DNA of 64,000 nt from Hemicordylus capensis (lineage: Eukaryota > Chordata > Lepidosauria > Squamata > Cordylidae). How positions within the stretch are numbered: the stretch's first letter is position 1; each line of letters starts with the position of its first letter. Location of the stretch: positions 417,720,687-417,784,686 of the forward strand of contig NC_069658.1 of the NCBI RefSeq assembly GCF_027244095.1. Reading direction: 5' to 3'. The notes under the pieces were generated by a model that was not told the DNA's origin, searched no databases, and worked only from the letters and a program-made list of their open reading frames with translations. Shown piece by piece: positions 40,490 to 51,835 of the stretch. Made by a program: the position numbers and the translations under genes.

Positions 40490-42310
40490 CCAGATTTCTA
40501 GATATGCTGAATGACTGTGCCCTAGAACAGTTGATCATGGAGCCTACCAGAGAGAAGACAACCTTGGACTTAATCCTAAATGGTGCCCAGGACCTGGTGT
40601 GAGATGTCAGTGTTGTGGAACCTTTAGAGAACAGTGACTATAGTGCGATCAAATTCAGCATACATATGAGGAAAGAATCAGCAAGGAAGTCTAAAATAGA
40701 TACTTTGAACTTCAGAAGAGGAGACTTCCCTAAAATGAGGAGTTTGGTGAAAATCAGGAGAGTCACTTGGCTCCAGAATGCATAGAGTTTGATTAAAACC
40801 ACAATAATTGAAGCCTAGTTAGAATGTATACCAAACGTATACAAGCCCAGGAAGATGCCAGTACAAGTAAGAAGTAAAGTCAAGGAAGCCATAAAGGGGG
40901 GAAATATTTCCTTCAGAAATTGGAAGGCCTGCTCAAATGAACAGAAAGGATCACAAACTCTGGCAGAAGAAATGCAAGGAGACAATGAGGGAGGTGAAAG
41001 TTTGAGGAACATTTAGCTAAAAACATCAAGCGGAATTTAAAAAAAAACCCTTCTTTAAATACACCAGAAACAGGAAACCTGCCAAGGAGGTGGCTGGCCC
41101 GTTAGATGATGGGAGAGTGAAAGGCATTATTAAGGAGGATATGCAGGTTGCAGAGAAGCTAAAAAATTCTGTATCTGTCTTCACGGTGGAGGATACTGAG
41201 CATATACCTGTGCATGAACCGAGCTTCTCAGGGACAGAGGCTAAAGAACTGAATCAGAGGTGATGAGAGATGATTTACTAAACTGTCTGAAAAAATTACA
41301 AATTAACAGATCACCAGGGCTAGATGGCATCTACCCGAGAGTTCTCAAAGAACTCAAATATGAAATTGCTGACATCCTTGCAAAAATATATAACTTATCT
41401 CTAAATCAGGTTTTGTACCAGAGGACTGGAAAGTAGCTAATGGCTTCTGCAAAGGTAAATATTGCCTCACCAACCTTTTGGAGTTATTTGAGAGTGACAA
41501 CAGGCGTGTTGATAAAGGTGATCAAGTTGACGTAGTATACTTGGACTTTCAAAAAGCTTTTGACAGTGCCTCATCAGAGACCCTTGAGAAAACTTAGCAG
41601 TCATGGGATAAGAGGACAGGTTCATGGGTGGATTGGTAACTGGTTGAAGGATGGGAAACGGAGGGTGGGTATAAATGGACAGTTCTCTAAATGGAGGGAA
41701 CTAAGAAGTGGACCCCCTGCAGGAATCTGTACTGGGACCAGTGCTCTTTAACTTGTCCATAAATGATCTAGGAGTTGGGTTAAGCGGCAAAGTAGCCAAA
41801 TTTGCAGATGACACTAAATTATTTAGAGTAGTGAAATCCAAAACAGATTGTGAGGAGCTCCAAAAGGATCTCTCTAAACTGGGTGAATGGGCAACAAAAT
41901 GGCAAATGTGGTTCAATGTTAGCAAATGTAAAGTGATGCATATTGGGACAAACACCCCCCCCCCCAACTTCACATATATGCTGATGCAGTCTGATTATCA
42001 GGGGCCTGGATCTTTTTAGTTTGGAAAAGAGGTGACTATGGGGAGACGATAGAATTGTATATGCATGGAGCAGAGAGAGTGTACAGAGAGGATTTTCTCT
42101 CCCTCTCTCACAACACTAGAACCAGGGGTCATCCCATGAAGCTGGCAGCCGGGAAATTTAGGACCAATAAAAGGGAGTACTTTTTCACATATAATGAATC
42201 TATGGAATTCTCTGCCATGGAATGTGGTGATGGACATTAGCTTGGATGACTTTAAGAAGGGTTTAGATCAATTCATGGAGGATAGGTCTATTAATGGCTA
42301 CTAGTCTGTT
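40490..42310 (+). mobile_element. CR1 LINE ORF2 fragment
   Basis: The + strand carries pieces of CR1 ORF2. The endonuclease end has TREKTTLDLILNGAQDLV; the reverse transcriptase has NRSPGLDGIYPRVLKELK, VVYLDFQKAFDS, GSVLGPVLFN-like sequence and VAKFADDTKLFRVVKS with the catalytic FADD box; then LGEWATKWQMWFNVSKCKVM. A C-terminal part follows at 42020-42260. Frames are broken repeatedly and about 100 bp or more is missing near 41430. The 3' UTR is deleted, so the coding end runs straight into TGTTCTTATG. It is inactive. Confidence 0.88.
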
Positions 42311-42319
42311 CTTATGCAT

Positions 42320-43245
42320 GCTATTTACTTCCCCTTCCCAATTCCTCCTCTAAAAAGTGCTTGTGCCAATTCCCCCATATTGCTCTTTGAGCACTGGGGC
42401 AGCTTGATGGTTCTGTGGGAGGTCAAGGCAGACTGGCGGTGGGAGGGGGTGGGGGGATTCCTTGTCACATTGGCAGGAGCCCTGTTAGTGGGACCTTTAT
42501 CCAGTGCTGGGTGGAGGAAGGGAGGCCACATAAACCAAGTGAGAGCTTTTGCACACATCTTGGCACTTAGATCGTTGTGTGCTCTATCGCTTTGCCCAGA
42601 ATTCTCTGGGCATCGCACAATACTCTTGAGAAGCATAAGAAGCAGAGCAGGAAGCCACATTTCACGAAGGGTTTCTGAGAAAGTCTGGGGCATCATGAGT
42701 CTCTGCTGTTTTAACCCTTCCAGAAGTCTCATGTGATGATAATGGTTTATCTCTTGAATCCCCTACAGCTGGCAAAAAATAATAATAATCAGAGGGTAGG
42801 GTAAAGTTTCTTTTTCTTTGTTAACTGGGTGCAGGCCTTCAAGGAGGGTTGGAGAAGTACAAAAGGACTCACACTTCTACTTTCCTTCATGCTTCTGATC
42901 TTCCATCCAAAGTATGGTATTGTACTTCTGCTCTAACTCCCAGCATTTGCTTGACCACACAAACCTCTAGTGCTATCCATGGATTCAAGGCTAGTGCCAG
43001 CCTCCAGCAAGATTGGGCATCACCTGCCCAGAACCTATGGACTGAGTGCTGAGCTGAAGAATGATCTCTAGCATACCCTCTCCCAGTGCTTGGGAGGCCA
43101 ATGCAGAAGGTAGATTTAGGGTCATGGAACCAGAGGTGTAGCTATAATTAAACAAGGGGGGAGGGAAGGACCTGCTGGCTGGCTGACAGCTTGCTTTTTG
43201 CTCTCTTCCTCATACCTCTCTGAAGAAGGTGGGGGAGTGGGGAAC
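42320..43245. other. Intergenic, nothing recognised
   Basis: A 140-codon frame at 42314-42736 has no family resemblance and a competing frame on the other strand. A hAT-related scrap (AGGTGTAGCTATAATT) lies at 43135. Confidence 0.45.
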
Positions 43246-43378
43246 CAGTGTTCCCTCTAACAGGGATTCCCAGATATTGTTGACTACAACTCCCAGAATC
43301 CCCAAGCAAATGCCATTGCAGCTGGGGATTATGGGAGTTGTAGTCAACATCTGGGAATCCCTGTTAGAGGGAACACTG
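43246..43378. mobile_element. hAT foldback MITE, fifth arm type, near-perfect
   Basis: CAGTGTTCCCTCTAACAGGG and its complement close the element. GACTACAACTCCCAGAATCC occurs on one arm and ATTATGGGAGTTGTAGTC on the other. Flanks GTGGGGAAC and GTGGGGAC agree except for one base. High arm identity suggests a young copy. Confidence 0.87.
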
Positions 43379-45180
43379 GTGGGGACAGGAGGACACGACA
43401 GGGACCCATCTTCATGTTTTGTCCCAGGGAGCGCCACTCCGGCCTTGCTACATCCCTGCATGGAGTTGTGTGAGTGCTCAGCCCAGCAAGTGTCTTGCCC
43501 AGTGGCTTATCAAATATCTGGAGCTGACCATGTATGGACCATCTGCCTCCAGTCATTAAGAACGTAATAATTCCTAACACATACTTGATCAACCTTTTCC
43601 TGAAATCTTCCAAGGAAGTTGCTTTGCAAGGCTCCCCTAGGAGTTTGTGACTCTCTTCTGGATAAATGGTTTTGCAGAATTAACACTCAACACACAGGTA
43701 CAGGGAGACACGTTATCTTTTTATGGTCTTTATCTACCAGCCTAGAATATTCAATTGCTGAACTGATGTTATAAGACATTTTTTCTAATGCTTCATCAAC
43801 ATGTACTTCTTTGTAGATTAAAGCCATTCTGTGAGTAGAACCCAGCAAAAGTTATTTGCAGCCACCAAAATAGCAAGAGAGTGGGATTTCCTCACAACGA
43901 ATGAAGTCCAATTGATTTTGGTGAGATTTGGTTTAGACTAACTTTTGCTGGGACTGTCCAGGCATTCACACCTGGCTGTTGAACTAGCCTGATGTAAACT
44001 AAGTCAGCTCCTGGCCTTGAAAGCATAGGGCAGTTTGGAAATATGCAGTGCCATATCAGTGACTGGAGAAGCCACGCCCCAAGGACGTTGATCACTGGAG
44101 CCCATTCTGCCCCACAAAAGTCTTTTCTCAGCCCTTCTGGCTCTCATTGATGGCTAATGAGGAGACAGCCTCCTCTTGTCTTAAAATAAAAATATCTTAA
44201 AGTGATTAATAAGAGTTTCTCACTGCACTTTAAGAGCCAACAAAACAGAATCTTGTCAGCATAATCAAAGCGAACATTGAATGATTGATGGAAACTCAAT
44301 GGCTTTAACTTTTGCTTTCAGGATCACCTTTCAGGGGTCTATGCACAAGAAAGCACCAGGGCCCTGCAATTATCATGCTAAAAGCTTGCTCTGTGCCTGC
44401 CAATAATTAGATTTCTATATGCATTGCCCTTCCTGATTTTCAATGTGCAACATGGGGAGCTGCTCTTTTGCAGGTCTGGAGGAGCGAGGCGCCTTTTTGG
44501 CCGCCCTTAAGCGTGGAATTGGGATTTTGCACTCCGGCCCTGACAATGGGTCTGTGCGCTGTTGGGTGGCACATGCTAGGCTCTGTGTGCTATTGTCCGC
44601 CCCCCTCTCAGCGAGGCAAGGCTCACGGGCAGCAAGCCTTTAAGGCCATCTGTTACCTTGTTGCTAACAGAACATTCTCACATTGTCCACAGCTGCACCA
44701 AGAGATGGGAGTGGCCGTGCAACCGCTCTTGCTCTTCGACTCCTGGAATAGCATTCTATGCTCTACAGACATATTTTGCAGCTGAAAGAAGCCGTTTTCT
44801 TTTTTAAAAAGATTTTTTTAAAAAAAGATTTAAAAAGATTTTTTTTTAAAAGCAAAATTGAGAGCATTAACCATTTCTTTTTCTTTTTCATACAAGACAG
44901 CATGTTCAGACTGCAGGATTTGTTGAGGCACATGCACAAAAATAGATTTATAACATTGCTTAGGCTGCAGTCCTTAACAACATACTAGAAAGTGAAGCCC
45001 ACTGAACTTGCTTTAGATTTACTACTGAATACATATGCTTGATAGTGCTGTTTGTTTCCAGGGCAATGCAGAAATATTAAACCAGATTATGCAAACGGGA
45101 AACTGCTGATTAGGATGAGTCCATGTTCCTGATTATATTATGTATATATTATTACTATATCATGTGTATTATTATGTATG
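43379..45180. other. Intergenic, repeat-poor
   Basis: Little recognisable repeat content. An AT-rich stretch with homeodomain-type motifs at about 44120-44460 is listed as a candidate conserved element. Confidence 0.4.
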
Positions 45181-45240
45181 TTTTAAATTTTGGTCTATGA
45201 CCGTAAATAAACATGATTGATTGATTGATTAAAAATGGTA
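45181..45240 (+). repeat. LINE 3' end fragment
   Basis: TTGGTCTATGACCGTAAATA then (GATT)n. The reverse of the same tail is at 60768-60815. Confidence 0.5.
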
Positions 45241-45778
45241 AAAACAATAAAAATCACAAAACAAAAGCAGAATTTCTGGATCTCAGCAGAGCACAACTTA
45301 AATAAGAAAAAGTTCACACACGTTTTAAAATTTTGATCATTTGGAAAAACTGCTGTTCATAGGTTTCCAAACCACTAACTTGGATCAAGCTTTGGTTTAA
45401 AGAAGAAAAAAAATCCTGGGACCTCAAATTCACGCTGCAGAGAATGTGCATAATGCCTTTTCCCTGACCAGAACAGAGTTCTGTTTGGTTTTTTTAAGTC
45501 ATCAGGGGGAAGTGCTTCACAACATGTGCAGAGTATTTTTCCTTTTAATAAGAAGAAAGCAGCTTCTTAAAAAGGTTGGTGAAAGGCCACAGTGCTTTAA
45601 GCATAAGCAAGGTGCTTCTCCTCCAAAAGGCATCCTCAGGATCTGCTGGAATAAGATTTCTGAAAATATAGACATCTGGCAAAAAATAAATGAACAGGTG
45701 TTTTGACTATTTTTTTAAAAAATGGTTTTATTGGTTTGTATCTATTTTTCACTAACATATATTATTACTGAAGTGCAT

Positions 45779-45780
<2 letters not shown>

Positions 45781-45812
<32 letters not shown>
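45781..45812. repeat. (GT)n microsatellite
   Basis: Sixteen uninterrupted GT units. Confidence 0.95.
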
Positions 45813-45814
<2 letters not shown>

Positions 45815-47300
45815 TAGAAGAAAGGTAGGTCAAAATGCTCTTAAAAATTAAGTGCTTCCAGTTTAAAAACAAATGTGTTAAGTCAGCCATAAAAGAAAGG
45901 AGCTGATCTGGAACCTACCTAAGCAACAGTGTGAAGATACATGTTTCACTTTCCTGATTTTATGCATAGGAAATATCTATAAACACATTTTTTCCGCCTT
46001 TTATCAAGTGCAAACTATCATTAGCAGAGTTGCGTTATGAAAAAACCTGGAATCATGATTCGTAACTGTAAGAAACTTTACTTAAAATAAGAAGAACTTA
46101 GCTGGGTTACATATCTGTCTGCATGGAGAGAGAGAAGTCAGAGTCTGCCTATGTGATTAAAAGCTTGTATATAGAGAAACCATTAGCACAGGGCGTTTCC
46201 AACAGGGAGGACCCCTAGGGGTACTTGAGGGGCTCCCGGGGGTACTCAGAGCCCTCCTGCTCCCCATGCTGCAGCTGCACTATCTGTTCCCCATCGGAGG
46301 GTCGCCTTGGCACTTTCCAGATTGCGAGCCTTACACAGCAAAAAGTGGTGTAAAACTGCAATGTTCTGTGGCGCCAAATTCAAACGACATTAGAGAGATC
46401 TCTTGTAAGGGGGGAGAGCCTCCTTCAATGGGCAAATAAAGCTTTTTTTTTTTTTAGAGGGCTGTGACATTAGAGGGCTGTGATGTAGCAATAAAATCCA
46501 AAAGAAGGCATCAGGAATATGAACAGCACCTTCCTTACAAGGCAGGTGCTGCGATGTCAAAACACAGACAAAACGGAAGCACACTTAAGGGACCTGTTGT
46601 GACACTGTGATAGTGTGCAATCTAGAAAGGTCCCAGCCTGAAGCAGAGGCACCCTAACCCCCGGACCTTGGGGACCCGGCACATGGCCTCCAAGACCAGG
46701 AGGGCCTCCATAGACCGGGGGGGGTGTTTTCTCTTGCTGCCACCCCACCCCTCTGCTCCCCCACTGTGCCGAACTGCCAAATGTTACCTTATTTTAGCCA
46801 TGTGCACAGATGGAGGTGAGCCGAGCAGGCCTCCCCCCACCCCGTGGTGGTGGCGGTGGGTGGAGTGGCCACTGGGCCTGCCTGTCTGGCTCAGCGGTCC
46901 TTGCAAACTGCGAGGCACTCCAGCGCACCTGCGCCGAAAGAAGCACTTTGCACCTCTGCTCACTGCCCCTGCCACGGGGCGTGGGGCAGGCCTGCTCAGC
47001 TCATCCCCACGCCCTGGTCATGCACATTGGCAGCTTAGGCTAAAGGGAACTTTTGGTGGTCCACAGCGGGGCAGTGGCGGGCACGGGTGGCAGCAGGAGG
47101 CCCCCGAAAATGTGGAGGTGGGGCAGATCGGGCACCAGTTTTGCCTAGGTGCACCACGGGCTTGAAGCTAACATGTCCTCAGAGATATAACCACTGCAGA
47201 TTGGGAGGGAAGATTGGTTCCTCCTCTGCTCCTGATTGGCTGGCTATGTGCTGAAGCTCAGTGCACTCCTTCGCTCAACCTGATTGACAGGCTTCAGAAA
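45813..47300. other. Intergenic; GC-rich block of unknown origin
   Basis: Between about 46200 and 47190 base composition becomes G+C-rich with short inverted pieces (GACCCCTAGGGGTAC). It may be an unclassified interspersed repeat. Long frames (such as 46668-47165) have no recognisable motif. Confidence 0.35.
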
Positions 47301-47487
47301 ATTATCTATCTATCTATCTATAATATTTCTATACCACCCCAAACTTGTGTCTTATTAAAGAGGCGGTATTATTAAAATTAGCACTGAGTACTCCCAATGA
47401 AATTAATTAATAGGACAAGAAAACTTGCCTCATTAATTTCAGTGGGAGTACTCATGAGTACCTTAGTCTGGATGTAAGCCAGTCACT

Positions 47488-47744
47488 AAAGTAAGGTAAA
47501 GTAATGTGTGCCGTCAAGACAATTTCAACTCCTGGCACCAACAGAGCCCTGTGGTTGTCTTTGGTAGAATACAGGAGGGGATTACCATTGCCTCCTCCCA
47601 CACAGTACGAGATGATGCCTTTCAGCATCTTCCTATATCACTGCTGCCCGATATTTGGTGTTTAACATACCAGCAGGGATTTGAACTGGCAACCTCTGGC
47701 TTGCTAGTCAAGTCATTTCCCCACTGCACCATTAGGCTGTAGCG
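47488..47744 (-). repeat. Full-length Sauria-type SINE
   Basis: In reverse orientation: tail AAGTAATGTGTGCCGTCAAG and CAACTCCTGGCACCAACAGA, body TTCAGCATCTTCCTATATCA, head CAGCAGGGATTTGAACTGGC and AAGTCATTTCCCCACTGCAC. The head carries both pol III boxes on the - strand. It is the most complete copy in the window. Confidence 0.85.
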
Positions 47745-47894
47745 TGTCTCATAACTGTAACATTTACATTTGTGAGTGTTCTTTCTCTCTATCTCTGGGG
47801 TGCCTGAGCTACAGGTTTGTGACAGAAGGAGTACACTTGTTATAAAAGGCCGGGAACCTCTATTTTGGCATATTATTGTTATTAATTATATTAT

Positions 47895-48128
47895 TATTAT
47901 TATTATTATTATTAACATTTATATCCCGCTCTTCCTCCAAGGAGCCCTGAGCGGTGTACTACATACTTGAGTTTCTCTTTTCACAACAACCCTGTGAAGT
48001 AGGTTAGGCTGAGAGAGAAGTGACTGGCCCAGAGTCACCCAGCTAGTTTCATGGCTGAATGGGGATTTGAACTCAGGTCTCCCTGGTCCTAGTCAGCACT
48101 CTAACCACTACACCACACTGGCTCCTGA
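47895..48128 (-). repeat. Full-length CORE-SINE (MIR-like)
   Basis: Reverse orientation: after (ATT)n come ATATCCCGCTCTTCCTCCAA, ACAACCCTGTGAAGTAGGTT, GTGACTGGCCCAGAGTCACC and CACTCTAACCACTACACCAC. It has a single tRNA head, unlike 35672. Confidence 0.9.
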
Positions 48129-48746
48129 ATTATCCCACCTTCCTTCAGGTCTAAAGGTAAGATTAACCCTTTAGTTTCTGTCTAGGAATAATTCAGTTGC
48201 TACTGCAATTCCAACACTCACTCACACATGAACATATCATTACTCTGAACATGTGCGTGAGAAAGATGTATAAAGGGAAATACCTGACATTGGCAGATGT
48301 GATTATTAAAAGCATTTGCTTTTCAGTGGTTTTAACAATAGTTTATAATTTATTGGCTTATGCAAGAATTTCTAAGGGTAGCAACAATTCTTAGCTACGT
48401 AAATAACCTCCTTTCAGAACTTGTGTTGGGCACATTTTTGCATGCATGTTATATAACAAATCTCAGTTGAGAAATGCACAATCCACTGGAATATTCTTTT
48501 GCACAAGCCCCACTAAAATTAATGCAAATGGCACAAGAGCACTCCTGAGCTCAGAACCTTCTGAGTATTAGAGTTTCTCACCACTGTGCTCTTTAAACAT
48601 TTAGTTAAAACAGTACGATTCAAGCATGCTATATGTCCGTTGGGAAATATATGTCCCCTTACTCAAGGATATCTCTAAAAATTCCTGGGATTGACAGACA
48701 GACAGATTCATGGGAGTATCATCAGGGCTGGCCCAAAGATTGAGAA
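48129..48746. other. Intergenic, nothing recognised
   Basis: AT-rich DNA with no recognisable gene or repeat. Confidence 0.45.
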
Positions 48747-48877
48747 CAGTGTTCCCTCTAACAGGGATTCTCATTGTTGACTACAACTCCCATAATCCCC
48801 AAGCAAAAGCCATTGCAGCTGGGGATTCTGGGAGTTGTAGTCAACAATATCAGGGAATCCCTGTTAGAGGGAACACC
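48747..48877. mobile_element. hAT foldback MITE, fifth arm type
   Basis: Same subfamily as 43246: CAGTGTTCCCTCTAACAGGG on the left and CCCTGTTAGAGGGAACAC on the right. ACTACAACTCCCATAATCCC occurs on one arm and GATTCTGGGAGTTGTAGTC on the other. The right terminus and target duplication are not clear. Confidence 0.8.
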
Positions 48878-49400
48878 TCAGGTAGAGTTAATACTCTTTG
48901 TCCCTCATGCCCCCACACCCTGACTCTTCACCTGCATGGCTGGGTGCCTCCCATTGGGTGGGTGTGAATGGGTGGGCAAGTGATGGACCAGGTGGGCACT
49001 CTCCATCCCCACTGCTTGCTCGCTTGCTCTCTGTCCTCACCTGCTGTGGTGAGAAGGGGTGGTCCACCGTGGCAAGAAGAACAATGGGTGGGTGACGGGG
49101 ATGGGAAGCACCTGCTCACTCTTTTTGCTCCAGCAGACAGTTTGCTTGTGCCACCAGTGGCTCACTATGGCGCATTAAAATATGGTGAGGAGAGCAATAG
49201 GTGCTCCCCACTGGGGGCCCCTTGCTCTTCTTGCTGCCATGGGCAACATAATAATGCACTGTGGAAGAAGGGGAAGAAAGCACACCAAGGGGAAGAAAGT
49301 CAGAGACAGGCAACAGGGGTGGGAGCGCTTGTTTGGTCTATCAACCGCTTGCCCGCCCACTCCCTTGCTTCCGCCTGGCCTGCTCCCTCGTACGAACAGC
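48878..49400. other. Intergenic, G+C-rich, unidentified
   Basis: Several overlapping open frames on both strands, none with recognisable motifs. Probably a repeat; no class assigned. Confidence 0.35.
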
Positions 49401-49404
49401 CTTG

Positions 49405-50160
49405 ATGGATCAGGCCCAAGGCCTATCTAGTCCAGCATCCTATTTCACGCAGTGGCCCACCAAATGCACCTCAGAAACCCCAGGCAAGAGGTGAGGGCAT
49501 GCCCTCTCTCTTTATGTTGCTGCACTGCAACTGGTATTTAGAAGCACCTTGCCTCTGAGGCTGGAAGTGGTCTATAGCCACCAGACTAGTAGCCATTGAT
49601 AGACCTGTCCTCCATGAATTTGTTTAAGCCCCTTTTAAAGCCATCCAAGCTAGTGGCCATCACCACATCCCATGGCAGATAATTCCACAGATTAATCATG
49701 TGCTGTGTGAAAAAGTACTTCCTCTTGTCAGTTCAAAATTTCCTGGCCTTCAGTTTAATGGGATGACCCCTGGTTCTAGTGTTGTGAGTGAGGGAGAAAA
49801 ATGGCTCTCTGATCATTCTCTCTACTCCATGTATAATTTTATACACCTCTATCATGTCTCCCCATAGTCACCTCTTTTCCAAACTAAAAAGCCCAGATGC
49901 TGTAGCCTAGCCTCATAAGGAAGGTGCTCTAGGCCCCTGATCATCTTGGTTGCCCTCTTCTGTACCTTTTCCAGTTCTACAATGTCCTCTTTAAGATATG
50001 GTGACCAGAACTGTATGCAGTACTCCAAATGTGACCACACTATAGATTTCTATAAGGGCATTGTAATATTAGCATTTTTATTTTCAATCCCCTTCCTAAT
50101 TATCCTTAGCATGGAATTAGCCTCTTTTACAGCAGCCACACACTGAGTTCACACTTTCAA
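49405..50160 (-). mobile_element. CR1 LINE 3' part
   Basis: On the - strand it runs from the end of ORF2 ([50 protein letters not shown]) through FPHDR-type C-terminal sequence to the 3' UTR (GATGGATCAGGCCCAAGG on the + strand). It is the cleanest CR1 3' end in the window. Confidence 0.88.
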
Positions 50161-50194
50161 TGAGCTGTCCACCTTGGCTTTGAGGGATCAAACT

Positions 50195-50515
50195 CCAGAT
50201 CAGCCACTTTGGCTTTGAGGGAACAAACTTCTTTGTTGCTGCCCCAAAAACTTTGGAATGAGCTCCTGGTTGAAATAAGAGTCTCCCCATCTCTTACAAC
50301 TTTTTAAAAGGCAGTGAAGAGACATTTGTTCACCCAGGCTTTAATTAGATACTGTTTTAATATGCTGTTGTTTGTTTTAATAGTTTTAATATTGTTTTAA
50401 ATTATAGATTATTGTAATGTTTTAAGCTTTTTATTTATTTGTATTGTTTTGTTGTAAACCGCCTAGAGACTTGTGTTTTGGGCAGTGTACAAATATGTTA
50501 AATAAAATAAACAAA
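50195..50515 (+). repeat. L2-type LINE 3' end
   Basis: AACTTTGGAATGAGCTCCTG, CACCCAGGCTTTAATTAGAT and GTAAACCGCCTAGAGACTTG, then ACAAATATGTTAAATAAAAT, give the C-terminal codons and tail of an L2-type LINE. Confidence 0.75.
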
Positions 50516-51368
50516 CTTGTTCCCTGAGGGCCAGGAGCTCCTAGTACCAAGCATACACCCAGGACTTCTACCCATTGAGCAAATTGTCATAAATGCAACA
50601 CTCTGTGTAATGGAAGCACCACCAACCCTGCTGGTTTTCTATCTTCATGAATGGCTTTGTTGGCTGTGTCATGTATTTGGAGATTATTTGTTATAGGTCT
50701 TATTTGTATTATTATTTGTATAGGTCTTAGCTGAAGCTATCAGCTATTCAAGTTTAAACTCCGCCCCCCCCGAATATTAAAGAAGGTGTAGTACATACCT
50801 TCTCTTCTGCGCTCCTTGTGATCAAGCGAGTTCCTTTCAGGTTCCCTCAGACACTTCCCCGCTAAGCTCCAAGCAAAACTTCAATGACAACTGTTTGTTA
50901 ATTCCTGTTTGCTAATCTCTGGTCGCTAAATTCCCTGGTTGTCACCTCTTATGTACAGAGTAGGCTTCAAACGGAGGCAAACAGGCTCAACAAGAATGTG
51001 GCCCCTCCCACCAGGTCTGACTCACCTTAGCCATAACTGGCACCTCCCACTGTCTCTCTCCAGGCACAAGAGAGGGGGCTAGTTAAACAAAAGTACAGCT
51101 CAACTCAAGACATGGTAGCAGGTGGGCTGACCAAGCTGCAGCCAAGAGACTGGTTCCAGATTCTTCAAGAGAAGGTGGGAGTCATAGATTGGTGCATGAG
51201 ACAATGAGAAGGGGTGTTGGAGATGCAGCTCCTGATGACATCGACTCTTAGCACAAGCAACCCTACTGACCACTAGGGGTAGAGATAGTGAGCAATGGAA
51301 TCCCTGTTCCGTCTATGCTTTCTCTACTCCGATTCCCCTTTGTTAGGCTGATCAGGTTTCATTCTCTC
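50516..51368. other. Intergenic, nothing recognised
   Basis: No assignable feature. Around 51080-51240 there is A/G-rich sequence without a clear family. Confidence 0.4.
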
Positions 51369-51729
51369 TTCTGGTAAGGATTCCCCTTTACAAGCGTCGG
51401 GGATACCTAGGAAGTGACAGGGGGTTGAAAAGGGTGGGTGGGTGGGCAGGCCGGACGCCACCTTATCCATGACAGTGGCGGCTCCCCTAGGCCCTGCTGG
51501 CGCTTCTCCCCATCAGTGCAGGCCAGTTGGGGCCTGGTTTGGGACTCCATGCATGTGTGGAAGCCCAAACTGGGCCTCAGCCAGCCTATGCTGATAGGGC
51601 GGGAGCACTAGTGGGGCTGAGGGGAGCACTAGTGGGGCCGAGGGGAGCCGCGGCAGTTAAGGTGACCTCCCACTCCCCTTTCACTTCCTAGGGATCACCA
51701 ATGCTTGTAAAAGGAAATCCTTACTGGAA
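51369..51729. mobile_element. Large foldback MITE with internal short duplication
   Basis: Left end TTCTGGTAAGGATTCCCCTT, right end complementary to AAGGAAATCCTTACTGGAA. The paired arms continue (CCTAGGAAGTGA with TCACTTCCTAGG; GCGGCTCCCCT with AGGGGAGCCGC). GGAGCACTAGTGGGGC is tandemly duplicated near 51604. Superfamily not determined. Confidence 0.7.
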
Positions 51730-51739
51730 TTTGATTTGA

Positions 51740-51835
51740 GTGCATGAACCAAACCGCCAGCCGGTTCTAATGAACTGGTATGTGGACTGGTGGTTTGGTT
51801 CAAATTCAATTCTGTGCACACCCCTAAGAGGAGAA
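51740..51835. repeat. Fragment related to the Harbinger-like MITE at 40221
   Basis: GTTTGGTTCAAATTCAATTC then TGTGCACACCCCTAAG matches the right arm of the element at 40221. Confidence 0.55.

Noticed and set aside
42314-42736. A 140-codon + strand frame with a 135-codon frame opposite
   Set aside because: Neither has recognisable domains; likely chance in unique intergenic DNA.
46668-47165. A 165-codon frame in G+C-rich intergenic DNA
   Set aside because: No family motif, several overlapping frames on both strands, and no splice or start context.
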